A DNA stretch of 6,243 nt from Verrucomicrobiota bacterium (GTDB lineage Bacteria; Verrucomicrobiota; Verrucomicrobiia; Verrucomicrobiales; Verrucomicrobiaceae), in the NCBI GenBank assembly GCA_023428335.1, contig JAEYYS010000307.1:1-6243 (forward strand), read 5' to 3'. Positions 5,155 to 6,243 of the stretch are shown here, piece after piece (within the stretch, counting starts at the first letter, position 1; the number at the start of each line of letters is the position of its first letter). Below the pieces are notes generated by a model. It had not been told where the DNA came from and searched no databases. It was given only the letters and a program-made list of their open reading frames with translations. A program made the position numbers and the translations under genes.

Positions 5155-5579
5155 ATTCCAACCGTCAGGCAGCGTTGCGGTCGTCCCACATTCTGGTCGT
5201 CGATGACGAAGTGCAGGTTTTGGCCGTTGCCAAGGCCATCCTCGAGGCCCACGGCTTCCAAGCCAGCATCGCCAAGTCGGGCGAGGCGGCGTTGGAGGTC
5301 CTCAACCAGCAGACGGAGGCGGCGCCCATTGATGTGGTGGTGCTCGACCTGAGCATGCCCGGCGGCCTGTCCGGCTTTGAGGTGCTGGAACGGGTGCGCA
5401 AGCAGAACCAGGATCTGCCCATCGTCGCCTGCAGTGGCTATTTTCAGGACAACGCGCGTGAGATGTGCCAGGCCATCGGCTTTTCGGACATCCTGCCGAA
5501 ACCTTACACCTTCGACCAACTGATCGCCGCGGTCCGGCGCTGCATGGCCGGGGAGGGCCAGTTTCAATCGAGCCACTGA
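5151..5579 (+). CDS. Single-domain response regulator (receiver domain)
   Basis: A 142-residue stand-alone REC domain that would accept phosphate from a histidine kinase; no DNA-binding or enzymatic output domain follows. All conserved positions are present: acidic pair D18-D19 after the first beta-strand (HILVVDDE), phospho-acceptor D66 in VVVLDLSMPG, the switch residue S95 in ACSGY, and K117-P118 after ILP. The extra GG after MP (G71-G72) is a small insertion in the beta3-alpha3 loop. I chose the ATG at 5151 because the receiver fold starts about 12 residues later. An in-frame GTG at 5103 would add 16 residues (Leu-Asp-Ser-Gly-Ser-Ala-Pro and on) and cannot be excluded. The stop codon overlaps the start of the membrane sensor-like gene by one base (TGATG), so the two are probably partners in one phosphorelay. 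Output could be by protein-protein contact, as in CheY- or Spo0F-like proteins; this is inference. Confidence 0.9.
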   Translation: MNSNRQAALRSSHILVVDDEVQVLAVAKAILEAHGFQASIAKSGEAALEVLNQQTEAAPIDVVVLDLSMPGGLSGFEVLERVRKQNQDLPIVACSGYFQDNAREMCQAIGFSDILPKPYTFDQLIAAVRRCMAGEGQFQSSH

Positions 5580-6243
5580 TGAAGTTTCACGTCAGCCTCC
5601 CGGGCCGGTTCATGGCCTTTGGCATCCTCGCCATCGCGGCGGCGGCGGCCGTCACGGCGGTGGCCTCGCTCTGGCAGGAGTTGCAGGTCTTGCGGGCAGC
5701 CCAGCGGGCCTACCTGGGCTCGGTGGTGCAGGCGGCGCAGACGGAGTTGCGGCGGTTGGATGCAAATGGACCGGTGCCGACCAGCATCGCCGAACTGACC
5801 GACGCGGCCGCCAACCGGCTGAAGATGCGTGTGCGCACCGTCGATGCGCCCTCCGACATCCAGCAGCTGGGCCTGCGTCTGGAGATCGCCACGCCCAGCA
5901 TTGCCCGTGCGGGCGAGGCCCTTTCCAAGGTGCCCCACCTGGAAGTGCGGCCGGCGCAGACCCAGGAGGCCCTGCCCGATCCGGATGCCAACCAGACCCA
6001 GGAGATCATCTTCCGCGTCATGGAAGGTTCTTTCCTGGTGGTGGGCGACGACCCCATGACCATGGGCTCCAACCTCGACCTCGCCCGCGGCTGGCTCGCC
6101 GCCGGCGCGCCGATGGACGGTCCGGACGGCCATGCCGTGGCGGTGCTGATCGCCCGCCAGCCGCGCGTGCAGTTTCATCACCTCGTTTATTTCCCGCGCC
6201 TGGTCACGCCAGTGCTCGGTGTGGTCGTTGGCCTGATCTTCGC
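5579..6243 (+). CDS. Membrane sensor-like protein, N-terminal part (probable sensor histidine kinase), incomplete at window edge
   Basis: The frame opens with the ATG at 5579-5581, sharing one base with the response-regulator TGA, and remains open for 221 codons to the window end. Visible layout: short basic N-terminus (MKFHVSLPGR), a first transmembrane helix at about residues 11-32 (Ala/Val/Ile-rich), an extracytoplasmic domain of about 170 residues, and the beginning of a second hydrophobic helix at about 207-221 (LVTPVLGVVVGLIF and on). Two membrane helices bracketing a sensing domain, placed after a receiver protein, is the classic layout of a sensor histidine kinase, so a HAMP and/or kinase core is expected beyond 6243. 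That part is not in the window, and a diguanylate cyclase or chemoreceptor is also possible. I do not recognise the extracytoplasmic domain. No clear Shine-Dalgarno is near the start; translation is likely coupled. Confidence 0.75.
   Translation, partial: MKFHVSLPGRFMAFGILAIAAAAAVTAVASLWQELQVLRAAQRAYLGSVVQAAQTELRRLDANGPVPTSIAELTDAAANRLKMRVRTVDAPSDIQQLGLRLEIATPSIARAGEALSKVPHLEVRPAQTQEALPDPDANQTQEIIFRVMEGSFLVVGDDPMTMGSNLDLARGWLAAGAPMDGPDGHAVAVLIARQPRVQFHHLVYFPRLVTPVLGVVVGLIF

Noticed and set aside
5564..6181. A 205-codon open frame on the minus strand, opposite the sensor gene
   Set aside because: The plus strand shows a coupled start, two hydrophobic helices and an open frame to the window end. 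The minus-strand translation is His/Arg/Gly-rich without motifs.

Overview
This is a GC-rich (by eye about two thirds G+C) bacterial chromosomal segment with closely packed genes. A Tat-exported Gfo/Idh/MocA oxidoreductase, a second cytoplasmic one, few recognisable Shine-Dalgarno sites and many antisense open frames together suggest Verrucomicrobiota, perhaps an Opitutales-like lineage. That assignment is inference; there is no rRNA or marker gene to confirm it. I see no tRNA, rRNA, CRISPR array, insertion sequence or phage gene.

Layout from left to right. Bases 1-49 hold a short heptanucleotide repeat array. A CDP-alcohol phosphatidyltransferase (phospholipid synthesis) lies on the minus strand at 49-618. 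It diverges from a Tat-signal Gfo/Idh/MocA oxidoreductase on the plus strand at 735-2096, with a 116-bp shared promoter region between them. The oxidoreductase converges on a minus-strand gene cluster, and both stop codons at the junction lie inside one perfect hairpin (2092-2111). The cluster, transcribed right to left, is a cytoplasmic Gfo/Idh/MocA oxidoreductase (3520-4803), a secreted HEXXH metalloprotease-like protein with a calcium-loop motif (2579-3517) and a YkuD-type L,D-transpeptidase (2107-2571). Spacings are 2 and 7 nt, so it is very probably one operon.

A 347-bp non-coding region (4804-5150) follows. It has an AT-rich island with a candidate promoter and an operator-like inverted repeat, then a GC-rich hairpin and very short upstream ORFs. 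It separates the operon from a divergent two-gene signalling pair: a stand-alone receiver-domain response regulator (5151-5579) and, overlapping its stop codon by one base, a membrane sensor-like protein (5579 to the window end, incomplete). The sensor's transmitter domain, if there is one, lies beyond the window.

The window reads mostly as ordinary housekeeping and accessory genes. The items most worth a second look are the mixed oxidoreductase/protease/transpeptidase operon, the hairpin holding both stop codons, the regulatory architecture at 4900-5150, and the unrecognised extracytoplasmic domain of the sensor.
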